Positions 24,759 to 34,697 of a stretch of 64,000 nt of DNA are shown here, piece after piece; position 1 is the stretch's first letter; each line of letters begins with the position of its first letter. Under the pieces are notes generated by a model. The model had not been told where the DNA came from. It did no database searches and saw only the letters and a program-made list of their open reading frames with translations. Location of the stretch: positions 1-64,000 of the forward strand of contig CAJXJN010000002.1 in the NCBI GenBank assembly GCA_913055205.1. Direction: 5' to 3'. This stretch comes from an uncultured Sulfurovum sp. GTDB lineage: Bacteria > Campylobacterota > Campylobacteria > Campylobacterales > Sulfurovaceae. A program made the translations under genes and the position numbers.

Positions 24759-26371
24759 TAGCTATCCTTTCCCTTTTTATGTGCTGCAACCGCTGCTGCT
24801 TTATGTTTAGCATAAGCATTGTTGATCACATACTGCTGGCCTATAGTAAAGATATTGTTCACAACCCAGTAAAGTACCAATCCGGACGGGAAAGGCATAA
24901 TAATGAACATAAGCGCCATGATCACAGGGAACCACTGGAAGATCTTCTCTTGAAGCGGATCCGTAAAGTTGTTTGGTGTGATCTTTTGCTGGAACCACAT
25001 AGATGCACCCATTAAGACAGGTAAGATATAGTAAGGATCCGCTGCAGAAAGGTCATTGATCCATACCGGGATCCATGCTGCACCCTGAAGTTCATCTGCA
25101 TTTAAAAGTACACGATAAAGTGCAAAGAAAACCGGGATCTGGAGCAGCATAGGCAGACAACCACCCATTGGATTCGCACCGTTTTTCTTATACATTTCCA
25201 TCATTTGTGCATTCATTTTTGCAGGGTCGCCTTTATACTTTTTCTTGAGCTCTTTCATCTTAGGTGCCAAGTCTTTAAGTTTTTGCATAGACATCATACC
25301 CTTGTATGAGAGAGGGAAAAGTATAAGCTTCACAAGCAATGTAAAGAGTATGATCGTCCATCCCCAGTTACCAACTATATCCTGGATCCATAAAAGCACC
25401 TTAAAGAAAGGTTTTGAAAGGAAAGTAAAGAAACCAAACTCAATCGTATCTGTCAATTCCGGATTGATTGCCTTAAGTATTTTATATTCTTTAGGCCCGA
25501 TATAGCCGCCAAGATGCAAGTTTTGACTTCCTTCAACAAAGATAAGAGGATTATCATCTTTCTCTTTTAAGATAGAAACATTCATTCCTTTATCAAAGTC
25601 ATAGAACATGGTAGCTACATATCTGTCAAATGCTGAAGCGATTTTAGCATTCTTAACAATTTCATCCCCTTTTGCATCACCGTCTTCTATCGTAGTGATG
25701 ACATTATCAGCACCTTTTATCAAAGCACCTCTTACAAGCATGTACATAGAGGTATCTGCCATTGGTCTGTGACCCGGTGTGATGAAGTATGGTGCAGGGG
25801 AAGATGTAGAGATATCAATATCATAGGCACCAGTTGGCTTCACAGTGATCTTTTTAGTAATCGTTACAGAAGAGAGCTTTTGCGTTAATGTCACTGTCTT
25901 TGCAGCAGATGTCACATCAACTGTCGCAGTTCCACTGTTTGTATATGGTGTTTTAAATGCTTCTTCATTGAGTTTGCTGTCTGAGAATCTCACTTCCAGA
26001 GGCTTGACTTCTTGCGCACCCAAGATCTGAAGATTTTTCCCTTCATCATCTTTATACTTCTCTTCTAAAAGCTCAAACTGTGCAATACGTCCAAACGTAT
26101 CAATACTCATTTTAAATGTATCTGATGTCACTGTAGCTAAAAGTGATGTGCTTGTTGAAGTAACAGGAGCATTGTTTGCTTTTTGTGTTGTAGTTGGTGC
26201 CGGACTGCTTACCTCAGAAGTAGTTACTTTAGGTGTTTGATGTACATTTTCTGTTTGTTCTACAGTTTGTGTTGCTTTTTGCGGAGGGAAAAGATAGCTA
26301 TACCCTACAAATACAAAAAAAGAGAGAGCAAGTGCGAGAAGGAGTCGTTTGTTTAAATCTTGTTGTTCCAA
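24758..26371 (-). CDS. yidC: Membrane protein insertase YidC
   Basis: A 537-residue insertase of the Oxa1/YidC family that places proteins in the inner membrane alone or with SecYEG. It has an N-terminal helix (LLLALALSFFVFVGYSYLF), a large periplasmic beta domain (about 60-330), and the conserved five-helix core (WGWTIILFTLLVKLILFPLSYK, with the positive groove Arg replaced by the KLILFPLSYKGM region). The core includes the NPMGGCLPMLLQIPVFFALYR segment. The order rpmH-rnpA-yidC-jag-mnmE is conserved across bacteria; yidD is missing between rnpA and yidC. Confidence 0.96.
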   Translation of the reverse strand: MEQQDLNKRLLLALALSFFVFVGYSYLFPPQKATQTVEQTENVHQTPKVTTSEVSSPAPTTTQKANNAPVTSTSTSLLATVTSDTFKMSIDTFGRIAQFELLEEKYKDDEGKNLQILGAQEVKPLEVRFSDSKLNEEAFKTPYTNSGTATVDVTSAAKTVTLTQKLSSVTITKKITVKPTGAYDIDISTSSPAPYFITPGHRPMADTSMYMLVRGALIKGADNVITTIEDGDAKGDEIVKNAKIASAFDRYVATMFYDFDKGMNVSILKEKDDNPLIFVEGSQNLHLGGYIGPKEYKILKAINPELTDTIEFGFFTFLSKPFFKVLLWIQDIVGNWGWTIILFTLLVKLILFPLSYKGMMSMQKLKDLAPKMKELKKKYKGDPAKMNAQMMEMYKKNGANPMGGCLPMLLQIPVFFALYRVLLNADELQGAAWIPVWINDLSAADPYYILPVLMGASMWFQQKITPNNFTDPLQEKIFQWFPVIMALMFIIMPFPSGLVLYWVVNNIFTIGQQYVINNAYAKHKAAAVAAHKKGKDS

Positions 26372-26423
26372 AATTATACCTTTTGTTATATATCGTCGAT
26401 AGTATAGTGTTATATGTGTTAAA

Positions 26424-26708
26424 TTATGTTAATGCAGAACACTTTTTAAGTGCATGAAGGTATGATTTACGAATCTCTGAAAAACTTTCGTTTAAAAGAG
26501 CCGGCTTTGCAACCAGGACATAAGACCCTTCAGCTAAAAGGTCAATATTTTCGATGAAATGTGCTCTAAGCAAACGCTTTGCTCTATTTCGGCGAACTGC
26601 ATTTCCAATTTTTTTACTGGCAACAAAACCCACCTTGTACTCGAGGTTCTTTTTATAAAAAAGGACAAAGTATGGTGTATGCCATGTTTTTGAGGAGTGA
26701 CGATACAC
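26424..26708 (-). CDS. rnpA: Ribonuclease P protein component
   Basis: Protein subunit of RNase P (EC 3.1.26.5), which helps the catalytic RNA trim tRNA 5' ends. The family signature is clear (KIGNAVRRNRAKRLLRAHF), as is the central cleft strand VGFVASKK. The start is uncertain. The first standard start is the GTG at 26708, but the conserved N-terminal part (IKHFTRIKTSKEFDGV) continues upstream in frame to a TAG at 26772-26774 without any ATG, GTG or TTG. The true start may be a rare codon such as ATC at 26760-26762, 18 codons before the GTG. It follows rpmH closely. Confidence 0.9.
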   Translation of the reverse strand: MYRHSSKTWHTPYFVLFYKKNLEYKVGFVASKKIGNAVRRNRAKRLLRAHFIENIDLLAEGSYVLVAKPALLNESFSEIRKSYLHALKKCSALT

Positions 26709-26781
26709 TCCATCAAACTCTTTGCTAGTTTTAATTCTAGTAAAATGTTTTATAGAACTGATGGTTTTAACCTACTGGTCT

Positions 26782-26916
26782 TTATACAGCTAATCTTTTT
26801 CTACCTTTAGCTCTTCTTGCAGAGATCACTTTTCTACCATTTTTAGTCTTCATTCTCGTTCTAAATCCGTGTGTTCTTTTTCTTGGGGTACTGTGGGGTT
26901 GGTATGTTCTTTTCAT
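26782..26916 (-). CDS. rpmH: 50S ribosomal protein L34
   Basis: A 44-residue ribosomal protein starting [18 protein letters not shown] and ending GRKRLAV, the full and standard L34 sequence pattern. The ATG is at 26916. It is the first gene of the rpmH-rnpA-yidC-jag-mnmE block. No dnaA gene or cluster of DnaA boxes is seen upstream, so this is not evidence of the replication origin. Confidence 0.97.
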   Translation of the reverse strand: MKRTYQPHSTPRKRTHGFRTRMKTKNGRKVISARRAKGRKRLAV

Positions 26917-27006
26917 CTTGAATTATCCTTAATCTGGTTTACCTAGCATGTTTGCATGGTTTTATTTGGACGCGATTTTACCTTAATATGGCTTAAACCA
27001 TACTAA

Positions 27007-27486
27007 TTAATGAAGTGATTTAAAAATAATCTCTCCATGTTTTTTATCTCTTTTTGTTTTTACATATGTTTCAATAAGTTTAAAAATCACATATTTTATA
27101 CTATGTGTTGATGTTCTTACTTCCAATTCTGTACAATAGATATCTTCACCTTTATTCAATAACATATTACGAAGCATTCTCTCTGCAAAATGATACCCTC
27201 CATCTATTTTAGTATCTTGACAAATAACGGCATACAAAGATGCTTCTTCATCAATTTCAAATAAAATATCAGTATTGCGTTTCTCTTTTGTCAATAATGT
27301 TTTCATGTCTACATTTTTTCCCGATATAAGCATCACAACAAAAGAGCGTTCCTCTCCGCGCTCCATAAGATAGTATAGAATATCAATAGTTGTTGTAAGC
27401 TTATCTACCATTTTAGCTGCCAATGCTATATCATTTCCATCAAATCTCAAGTTCTCTTTTTGCATTTCATTTTCTCTTACTTTCAT
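27007..27486 (-). CDS. Hypothetical protein, possibly a degenerate signalling domain
   Basis: A 159-residue soluble protein starting MKVRENEMQKENLRFDGND (a second Met eight residues in is an alternative start). It has a helix-rich first part (IALAAKMVDKLTTTIDILYYL) and an alternating strand-helix middle (LYAVICQDTKIDGGYHFAERMLRNM). The latter has a loose resemblance to nucleotide-cyclase folds such as GGDEF, but no GGDEF motif is present. I cannot name the family. It lies between rpmH and divergent nspC and is probably monocistronic. Confidence 0.7.
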   Translation of the reverse strand: MKVRENEMQKENLRFDGNDIALAAKMVDKLTTTIDILYYLMERGEERSFVVMLISGKNVDMKTLLTKEKRNTDILFEIDEEASLYAVICQDTKIDGGYHFAERMLRNMLLNKGEDIYCTELEVRTSTHSIKYVIFKLIETYVKTKRDKKHGEIIFKSLH

Positions 27487-27573
27487 TTATATACCCTCTC
27501 TCTCTTTTCTATAAGTTTTATATGCTGTTTGAATTATATCAAAATATTTTAGCTTCTGTTGCTATAATTTCTT

Positions 27574-28713
27574 ATGAATAATACAGATAAAAATAATTTG
27601 CCGTCTCCTTGTTGGTTACTGGAAGAAACTTTACTTAAAAAAAATCTTGAACTTATACAAAAGATAAAAAACAGAACAGGTGTAAAAGTTCTTTTGGCAC
27701 TTAAAGGTTATGCTTTATGGAAAAGCTTCCCTTTGATCAAACCTTATCTTAACGGCTGTTGCGCCAGCGGTCTCCATGAAGCAAAACTGGCACATGAAAC
27801 ATTTGCCCGGGAAGTACATACCTACTCCCCTGCTTTCAAAGAGGAGGAACTTGAAGAGATCGCGCTGATATCCCATCATCTGGTTTTCAACTCTCCTGCA
27901 CAATTCAAACGATTTGCTACACAAGCTAAAAAGATAAATCCAAAGCTCACTCTTGGATTACGCTTAAACCCTGAGTATTCAGAGGCACCCAAAGAGATCT
28001 ATAACCCCTGTGGGCTCAACTCCAGACTGGGCACAACCCGGGCTAATTTTGATGAATCCATTTTAGAGCAATGTGATGGTTTACATTTTCATGCACTGTG
28101 TGAACAGGACAGTGATGCACTTGAGCATGTACTTAACAATTTTGAAAAGAAATTCGGAAAATATATTCCTCAAATGAAATGGATCAATTTTGGTGGCGGA
28201 CACCACATTACGCGAAAAGGGTACGATATAGAAAAACTCATTGCCCTTATTCGTAACTTCAAGGAAAAATATGATGTAGAAGTCTATCTCGAACCCGGTG
28301 AAGCCATCGGCTGGGAGACAGGTACCCTGATCACTACGGTCCTGGATATCGTTCATAACGGCATGGATATCGCTATCCTGGACTCTTCGGCAGAAGCCCA
28401 TATGCCCGATACCATCATCATGCCTTACCGTGCAGATGTACGTGGTGCAGGCAAAGCCGGAGAGAAAGCACATACCTACCGTCTGGCAGGCAATACCTGT
28501 CTGGCAGGGGATATCATGGGAGACTACAGTTTTGATACTCCGTTGAACATAGGAGACAAGGTCATCTTTGAAGACCAGATGCACTACACTATGGTCAAAG
28601 CCACGACCTTCAACGGTATCAAACTCCCGAGTATCGCTATAGAAAGAGAGGACGGAACGGTAGAGGTCGTACGTGAGTTCGGATATGAGGATTTCAAGAA
28701 CAGGCTTTCCTGA
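27574..28713 (+). CDS. nspC: Carboxynorspermidine decarboxylase
   Basis: A PLP-dependent decarboxylase (EC 4.1.1.96) of the alternative spermidine/norspermidine pathway used by Campylobacterota and Vibrio. It has the alanine-racemase-like fold, with PLP Lys44 in LALKGYALW. The glycine loop WINFGGGHHIT binds PLP phosphate and YLEPGEAIGW is conserved. The C-terminal domain has the CLAGDIMGDY motif with a conserved Cys. Its partner, carboxynorspermidine dehydrogenase, is not in the window. It is convergent with the tamB-like gene, with only 6 bases between stop codons. Confidence 0.94.
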   Translation: MNNTDKNNLPSPCWLLEETLLKKNLELIQKIKNRTGVKVLLALKGYALWKSFPLIKPYLNGCCASGLHEAKLAHETFAREVHTYSPAFKEEELEEIALISHHLVFNSPAQFKRFATQAKKINPKLTLGLRLNPEYSEAPKEIYNPCGLNSRLGTTRANFDESILEQCDGLHFHALCEQDSDALEHVLNNFEKKFGKYIPQMKWINFGGGHHITRKGYDIEKLIALIRNFKEKYDVEVYLEPGEAIGWETGTLITTVLDIVHNGMDIAILDSSAEAHMPDTIIMPYRADVRGAGKAGEKAHTYRLAGNTCLAGDIMGDYSFDTPLNIGDKVIFEDQMHYTMVKATTFNGIKLPSIAIEREDGTVEVVREFGYEDFKNRLS

Positions 28714-28719
28714 TCCGGG

Positions 28720-31700
28720 TTAAAACTCCCCTTTATAAAAGATATCCCCGGAACTTGATTCGGGACTGACAGTGACAGTAGCTTCAATGTTTTTACTATA
28801 GTCATATTGCAATTTTACACTGGAGACTTCATCATTGATATAGATGATCGTGATCTTGTCTGTCAGTTTTTTGCCTACTTCCATGCTGCTTCCTGTACCC
28901 AAAACAAGATGATCAATCTTGATACCTACATGGGAGAGAGCAGATTTTGCCATGGCTCCTCCCATCATCTTCATCATATCTTCACCACTGTTATTCTCTG
29001 CTCCCGCTTCAGAGTCGAAAAGGATCACAGAAAGGATCTGCTCCCGTGTCAAATGCGGTACTGAACTAAAATTGATATTTGGCAAAGCCGGTGTACCGGT
29101 CACCGAAACAGTAATAAGATATTTAACGGTTTTGTATTCTGCTTTGATATCCAGGATCGGTGTTTCAATATTTCCTGTAAAATAGATAAAACACTTTTTC
29201 AAAATAAATTTTTTATCCTGGAAAATATAACTCCCTCCTTCGAGTAATTCTACTGAACCCAAGAAGAGCATAGGAGTACTCACAGTTTTTTCTATTCTAA
29301 GATCAGCTTTTGCTTGGATATTGACATCACCCTGCTTATAAAGTAAAGGTTTTTTTGTTTTGATCTGAATAGAAGTAGTGAGGTTATCCATAAAAGGACT
29401 GCTTTCCTTTTCTCTCTTCATGTCCTGAACAATGATGATATCACTGTCTGAAGCAAAGGTTTTTTGTCTGAGGTCATAGTGAATATCACCGCCCAACAGT
29501 GTTACTTGCCCCTTGACGGAAGTTTTATTGCCATCCAGTGCCGTTTCAAGGTTTATCGCACTATCAAGATCGATCAACTTATGTGCTATGTGCAATGCTG
29601 ATGCATCTGCAGATATATTCCCTTGTTTATTTTTGATATTATACCTTCCCGCTACCTTAAGTTGATCATTTAGCCAAAGGGGTGCAATTTCGACAGTATC
29701 GCCCTTCAGTTTAACCGAAGAAGGTTTAGTAGAAAAGAATTTCATTTTGTCATACGTCACTGTATATTCTTTCAGAAATACGTTTGACTTATCAAAACTT
29801 ATAACCATTTTCATATCATTAAAGATATGTTCTGTTCTGTGATCAGGCTTATAAATCATCTCAGGTGAAGTAAGAGAAAGATGAGCCTGTTTCATCTCCG
29901 TAATATCCATTGAAAAGTTCAATGCACCTTCAACAGGAGGCATATTTTCCAGCGTATAAAAAGTCTCTACACTCTTCAGTAAAGATTTTATTGAACTGAC
30001 TTTGGCATTGACCATGACCTTTTCCTTTACAATGCCTTTGACATCTGTTATCAAACCGCCCAATTTTATCATACCATCTATTTGACCGTTGGAAAGTAGA
30101 TATTTAAGATCTGCAGAAAGCGCTTTAGCCTTTAATTTCAGAGTCATATTCTTATCATTCAATTCAACATTGGCTATAAGTGGATCAAGAGCATCCCATT
30201 TGACATTTTCATCAAATTTTTTTAAAAGAGAGTCTTGCGGTATATTACTTATTGCTTTAACCTGTAAGATTTTTCCATAGACAATATCCATATCCAGATT
30301 CGTAACATTTGAGGTGATCTTTGCTTTGGCTTTTAAAGGAGTGATCTTCTCTAAATTAAGCGGAGCATCTATCACAGCATTGACTTTGGTTCCATTCAAT
30401 TCCGCAGGCAACCTCATCATATTATGCAGGACAATAGCTTTAGTCGTTTCAAGATGTAATTGTCCTTTTTTAAAATCCAATGAATCAAAACTTCCTTTTA
30501 AACCATCTGATAAAATGACTGTTTTGATACTCTTTATATCACCCGTATATTTAATATTCAGATTTTTCAATGGTTTTGTAAATTTTGCATCTATACCGAT
30601 CAACTCTTTTGCTTTGATCTCTCCCCCATAACTTATATTGTCATCCATCTTGAATGTATTGATGACAGCAATATCTTTTGCATAGGGTGTGGTTATCATT
30701 ACGGTAGAAGCAGCTACAAGAGTATGCTCCCGGATACGATAGACCACATGACTGAGCAGACTGTCAATATCTACATTGAACTCACCATTTTTACTGATCA
30801 AAACTTGTTTTGCTTTTGCGTTAATATCAGCTATTACCTGCTCTTTGGAAACATTAAGACCAATCTCAATGTCACCCATGGCTTCTTTACGCAGAGGTAA
30901 TTGATAGAGTTCAAACAACGCTCTATTGGGAGTGAGCTTCATCTTTCCGATCAAGTGGTTGTTTTCGATCTGTCCATTATATTTAAAATTACTAAGATTG
31001 CTCGTTCCATTCAGCTCAATCAAGCCATTTTCAACTAAAAGTTTTTCTACATTTACTATGATATTCTTAGCATCCAATGCCAAGTTAAGAATATGCACCG
31101 GATCATACATTGCCGGAAGTACATTCGCCTGAAAAGATTTCAATACTACATATTTAGGGAGAAGAGGATTCGCTTCACTTTGCTCTGCAGATGCTACTGT
31201 CTTGCTTTCAGTATGATCACTCTTGTTATTTTCACCTGCAAAAAGCTTCTGTAATGCATATGTATCAATATCTTTCAATACCAGATGCCCAAAACTGAGC
31301 GTATCTTTTGTCAAATTACCGGTAATATCGATCTGACTTATATTACTGTCTATAAGGAGTGTAAAATTTTTAATCTCCAATGCATTGCTTGCATACTTCA
31401 CACGCTCCACAGTCAATACGGTTTTAGAAAGAAGAACACCCTGCTCTTCAAAAGGATTCAAGCTTAAATATACTTTGTCAACGGTTACAGTAAGATCAAA
31501 AGGCTCACGGCTGCTCTTCTCACCATTCCGGAAAGAAGCGATCAGCCTTTTGGCAATATCTACATCCAATGCATTGATCTCCAGAGTATTAACGGCAATT
31601 CGTTTATAGAGCAGCCTGGAATGATTCCAACTGAACCTCAAACTCTCAGCAAGAGGTTTACCCTCAAATTTCACACCATCAATCGTCACACCTGTAAGAA

Positions 31701-31860
31701 TATTTCCTCTAATATCATCATAAGAGATCTTATAGTCAGGAGCAAAATAGTCTGCAGCTTTTTGAATGACAAAAGAAGAGTTTGCCATAAAGACTGCAGA
31801 AACCATCAATACCGCAAAAAAAATAACAAGGCCATAGAATATCTTTTTAAGACTTGTCAA
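28720..31860 (-). CDS. tamB: TamB-like translocation and assembly module protein (AsmA/DUF490)
   Basis: A 1046-residue protein with an N-terminal membrane anchor (IFYGLVIFFAVLMVSAVFMAN) and a very long beta-rich periplasmic body typical of TamB and its relatives, which form a hydrophobic groove bridging the inner and outer membrane. The C-terminal DUF490 domain has the characteristic SVPHLTREQILSVILFDSEA and KLTDKITIIYINDEV segments. It overlaps by 4 bases the end of the Omp85 gene upstream, the standard tamA-tamB pairing. It likely takes part in outer-membrane protein insertion or phospholipid transport. Confidence 0.9.
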   Translation of the reverse strand: MTSLKKIFYGLVIFFAVLMVSAVFMANSSFVIQKAADYFAPDYKISYDDIRGNILTGVTIDGVKFEGKPLAESLRFSWNHSRLLYKRIAVNTLEINALDVDIAKRLIASFRNGEKSSREPFDLTVTVDKVYLSLNPFEEQGVLLSKTVLTVERVKYASNALEIKNFTLLIDSNISQIDITGNLTKDTLSFGHLVLKDIDTYALQKLFAGENNKSDHTESKTVASAEQSEANPLLPKYVVLKSFQANVLPAMYDPVHILNLALDAKNIIVNVEKLLVENGLIELNGTSNLSNFKYNGQIENNHLIGKMKLTPNRALFELYQLPLRKEAMGDIEIGLNVSKEQVIADINAKAKQVLISKNGEFNVDIDSLLSHVVYRIREHTLVAASTVMITTPYAKDIAVINTFKMDDNISYGGEIKAKELIGIDAKFTKPLKNLNIKYTGDIKSIKTVILSDGLKGSFDSLDFKKGQLHLETTKAIVLHNMMRLPAELNGTKVNAVIDAPLNLEKITPLKAKAKITSNVTNLDMDIVYGKILQVKAISNIPQDSLLKKFDENVKWDALDPLIANVELNDKNMTLKLKAKALSADLKYLLSNGQIDGMIKLGGLITDVKGIVKEKVMVNAKVSSIKSLLKSVETFYTLENMPPVEGALNFSMDITEMKQAHLSLTSPEMIYKPDHRTEHIFNDMKMVISFDKSNVFLKEYTVTYDKMKFFSTKPSSVKLKGDTVEIAPLWLNDQLKVAGRYNIKNKQGNISADASALHIAHKLIDLDSAINLETALDGNKTSVKGQVTLLGGDIHYDLRQKTFASDSDIIIVQDMKREKESSPFMDNLTTSIQIKTKKPLLYKQGDVNIQAKADLRIEKTVSTPMLFLGSVELLEGGSYIFQDKKFILKKCFIYFTGNIETPILDIKAEYKTVKYLITVSVTGTPALPNINFSSVPHLTREQILSVILFDSEAGAENNSGEDMMKMMGGAMAKSALSHVGIKIDHLVLGTGSSMEVGKKLTDKITIIYINDEVSSVKLQYDYSKNIEATVTVSPESSSGDIFYKGEF

Positions 31861-33611
31861 AATGATTGTCCTATCTGAAATTGGATACCATACTGAGAAG
31901 GGTCATCTATATTAAATCCTATATCCAGTTTAAATGGACCAATAGGTGTCATGTATCGCACGCCTACACCAGCGGATGAAATAATCTCTCCCGAAAGATC
32001 ATAATTCTCTGCACTTAACATTGTATTATCTGTGAATACTGCACCATACAGATTACCCCACACAGGATAATCTGCCTCAAAAGAGAGATTTGCCATGCTC
32101 ATCGCCCCCTGTATACTATACTCTGAAGGAGAGATGATCACTCCCATCTCATTATACCCATAGGCACGATTGGAAAAGGATCCACCGGCAAAAAAGAGTT
32201 TTGATTCAGGAAGTTGCGCCGAAGTTCCTTCTATGAAACCTGCTTTTCCTACTGCAGCAAGTGTCAGATCACCAAACGTATGAATGATCCTTCCCTCAAA
32301 AAGGGTTTTAATGTAATCACTCGCCTTGTTATCATACGCTAAACCATACTCTAAATAAGCAGAAAGATAATAGCCGTATTTTGGATTAAGTTTAGAGTCC
32401 CTTTCATCATATATCATATGTATATAAGGGTAAAAAAGTAAAAAAGTCCCTTCATTTATCGCATGGGACAGTGGATTGCCTTGCATATTGTCCAAAAGTG
32501 AAACATAAATACTTTCCAAAGCCAAACCGCTCCTCAAGATCAATTTCTTATCTGTGTAGGCTAAGAAAATTTTTCCATGGGTTTTCTCCTCCAGAAAGCC
32601 TTCAAATTCCAGATTTGAATACCCTGTCTTTAAACCTAAATCAATATAGTAATCCAAGATATTAAAAAATGCCGGTTTGAAAAATTCCAGCTCTACCAGT
32701 TGTTCTTTACTTGACCAGGCAGCTTTTGATTTAAATTTTTGGGCATTGCCTAAAAAATTCTTCTTAATATACTCTGCCTGTACACGTAGGCCTACAAAAG
32801 TATCATAGCCTGCACCCATACGGTAATAATGACTTTTCTCAATCTCGGAAACAGTAATATCCACAGGTACCACATTATAAAATTTTCGATCATATTTCAC
32901 CAATATACTATCAAAAGCATCTAAACCATAAAGGGCATCATAGGTATCTTTAATCAGTTCTGTATTAAATTTTTCTCCCTTGGCAGCTCTCACTCTTGAT
33001 CCAACGACCTCTTTATCAATACTCTTCAAACCTTTTACTGTAACATCACCAAAGGTACAAATACCGCCTTTCTTCAAGAGATATTTTAAATCTACTTTAT
33101 GTTTATCAAGATCAACATAAGCCTTAGTATCAAGATCATAACTGCAATACCCGTCTTTAAGCAATGCCTGAATAATATTTTTTTTGATGTTCATAAAATC
33201 TTTGGCTCTGAATATCTCTCCACTCTTTACTGTCACCAAAGCGCTAAGATCATAGTCACTGCTGATAGTAATATCATTGATTTTTACAGGCAGATTCTCT
33301 TCGATCGTTACATCAACAGTGCTATGCGTCTCTTTGATGGTAAAACGGGCATCATAAAAACCTTCCGAGTCATAAAAACTTTTTAACGAAAGCTTTAACG
33401 TAGGGAGAAGTTTATCTTTTATTCTAGGTGTATCCTCTTTCCAAAATTCAAAAAAACTTTTGCGTTCAACCCCTAAAGCATCCTGTAAAACAGCTTCATC
33501 AAAATGTTTTTGTCCTGTAAAATGGATGATATGCGTAGGAAGTTTCATATCCTCTGAAGCAAGCAGGGCAGTAAAGAATAATAATGTAACAAGTATCCAT
33601 TTATAATGCAT
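31857..33611 (-). CDS. tamA: Omp85-family outer-membrane protein, TamA-like
   Basis: Start taken at MHYKWILVTLLFFTALLASEDMKL (ATG 33611), which opens a proper signal peptide; 11 further codons upstream are open but lack signal character. The 584 residues comprise three POTRA-like repeats (about 30-250, for example VTVKGLKSIDKEVVGSRVRAAKG) and a C-terminal 16-strand barrel. The VGVRYMTPIGPFKLDIGF motif is typical of Omp85, and the C-terminal residue is Phe (IQFQIGQSF), the BAM recognition signal. It pairs with the downstream tamB-like gene. Confidence 0.9.
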   Translation of the reverse strand: MHYKWILVTLLFFTALLASEDMKLPTHIIHFTGQKHFDEAVLQDALGVERKSFFEFWKEDTPRIKDKLLPTLKLSLKSFYDSEGFYDARFTIKETHSTVDVTIEENLPVKINDITISSDYDLSALVTVKSGEIFRAKDFMNIKKNIIQALLKDGYCSYDLDTKAYVDLDKHKVDLKYLLKKGGICTFGDVTVKGLKSIDKEVVGSRVRAAKGEKFNTELIKDTYDALYGLDAFDSILVKYDRKFYNVVPVDITVSEIEKSHYYRMGAGYDTFVGLRVQAEYIKKNFLGNAQKFKSKAAWSSKEQLVELEFFKPAFFNILDYYIDLGLKTGYSNLEFEGFLEEKTHGKIFLAYTDKKLILRSGLALESIYVSLLDNMQGNPLSHAINEGTFLLFYPYIHMIYDERDSKLNPKYGYYLSAYLEYGLAYDNKASDYIKTLFEGRIIHTFGDLTLAAVGKAGFIEGTSAQLPESKLFFAGGSFSNRAYGYNEMGVIISPSEYSIQGAMSMANLSFEADYPVWGNLYGAVFTDNTMLSAENYDLSGEIISSAGVGVRYMTPIGPFKLDIGFNIDDPSQYGIQFQIGQSF

Positions 33612-33791
33612 AATAGAAAGTTCTCCAATGGACCATTCTATCAAAAACTAACTAATATATCCATAGATTAAAATTTATTATGATATTGCCAAATCTTTGT
33701 ATTACCTATGGGTAGTCCTACAGATTTCTTTACTCATATCTTCCCTCTTCCCGTTCTTTCAAAGTTTTAGGTATTCAGAGGTGCCCTTTGG

Positions 33792-34697
33792 TCAGTACGG
33801 CAATAATAGATCTTTTACACTCTGATGCGGATCTTTCCCCTCCTCTATCATTGCATAGACTTCAGATGCGATAGGAAGATAAATTTCTTTATCTTCTGCT
33901 ATTTTATGTAAAGCTTTTGCTGTAGGAACACCTTCTGCTACTTCTCCAAGCTCCTCGAGTATCTCCACTATACTTTGCCCTTTGGCCAGTCCTAACCCTA
34001 CCCTATAGTTTCGTGAGAGTGTAGAACTTGCCGTGAGGAAAAGGTCACCTGCACCACCCAAAGAGAGAAAAGTCTCTACTCTTGCTCCAAAATATTCTCC
34101 AAAACGTGACATCTCAACCAAACCTCTTGAGATCAGTGCCGCCCTGGCATTATTTCCAAGTCCCAATCCATCACAGACACCACCTGCTATGGCAATGACA
34201 TTTTTGTATGCACCTGCAACCTCTGCCCCTACGACATCATCACTCACATACCCTTTGATAAAGTCAGGTAAAGCATCAGCATAGGTTTGAGCCAATTCGA
34301 TATTGGTAGAACTTATCATCAGTGCCGTTGGAAGAGATTTCTGAACTTCAGCAGCAAAAGAGGGACCCGAAATAAATGCCAATCTTTCATTTGGAACAAA
34401 TTTCCCATAGATCTCATTGAGAAATGCACCGGTACTGGTCTCTATACCTTTTGCCGCTACAAGAATGTTCTGTCCATGATCTACAAAGTGTTCTTCCATC
34501 CACATTCTCACAAATTGCGCAGGGATAGCCATAATCAGGTACTTTCTGCTGAGTGCTTCTTCCAAAGAAACAAAATTCTCTATCTCTTTCACTGTACGGG
34601 AATAAATGACTACATCATTATTCTGACTATAAGCATGATAAAGTGCCTGTCCCCATTTTCCTGCACCTATAATCGCTATTTTCATATCATTTTTCAT
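33792..34697 (-). CDS. gpsA: Glycerol-3-phosphate dehydrogenase [NAD(P)+]
   Basis: Makes sn-glycerol-3-phosphate for phospholipids from dihydroxyacetone phosphate (EC 1.1.1.94). The N-terminal Rossmann motif is IAIIGAGKWGQALYHAYSQN, and the catalytic region contains GAYKNVIAIAGGVCDGLGLG with the conserved Lys. The 301 residues are slightly short. The ATG at 34697 overlaps the upstream RCK gene stop in ATGA, preceded by AGAAGGAAAGAAGT. A second Met (MKIAII) four residues in is an alternative. Confidence 0.95.
   Translation of the reverse strand: MKNDMKIAIIGAGKWGQALYHAYSQNNDVVIYSRTVKEIENFVSLEEALSRKYLIMAIPAQFVRMWMEEHFVDHGQNILVAAKGIETSTGAFLNEIYGKFVPNERLAFISGPSFAAEVQKSLPTALMISSTNIELAQTYADALPDFIKGYVSDDVVGAEVAGAYKNVIAIAGGVCDGLGLGNNARAALISRGLVEMSRFGEYFGARVETFLSLGGAGDLFLTASSTLSRNYRVGLGLAKGQSIVEILEELGEVAEGVPTAKALHKIAEDKEIYLPIASEVYAMIEEGKDPHQSVKDLLLPY

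Noticed and set aside
26917..27006. Replication origin next to rpmH
   Set aside because: No dnaA gene, no DnaA-box cluster and no AT-rich unwinding repeats seen; the rpmH block is often away from oriC in this phylum.
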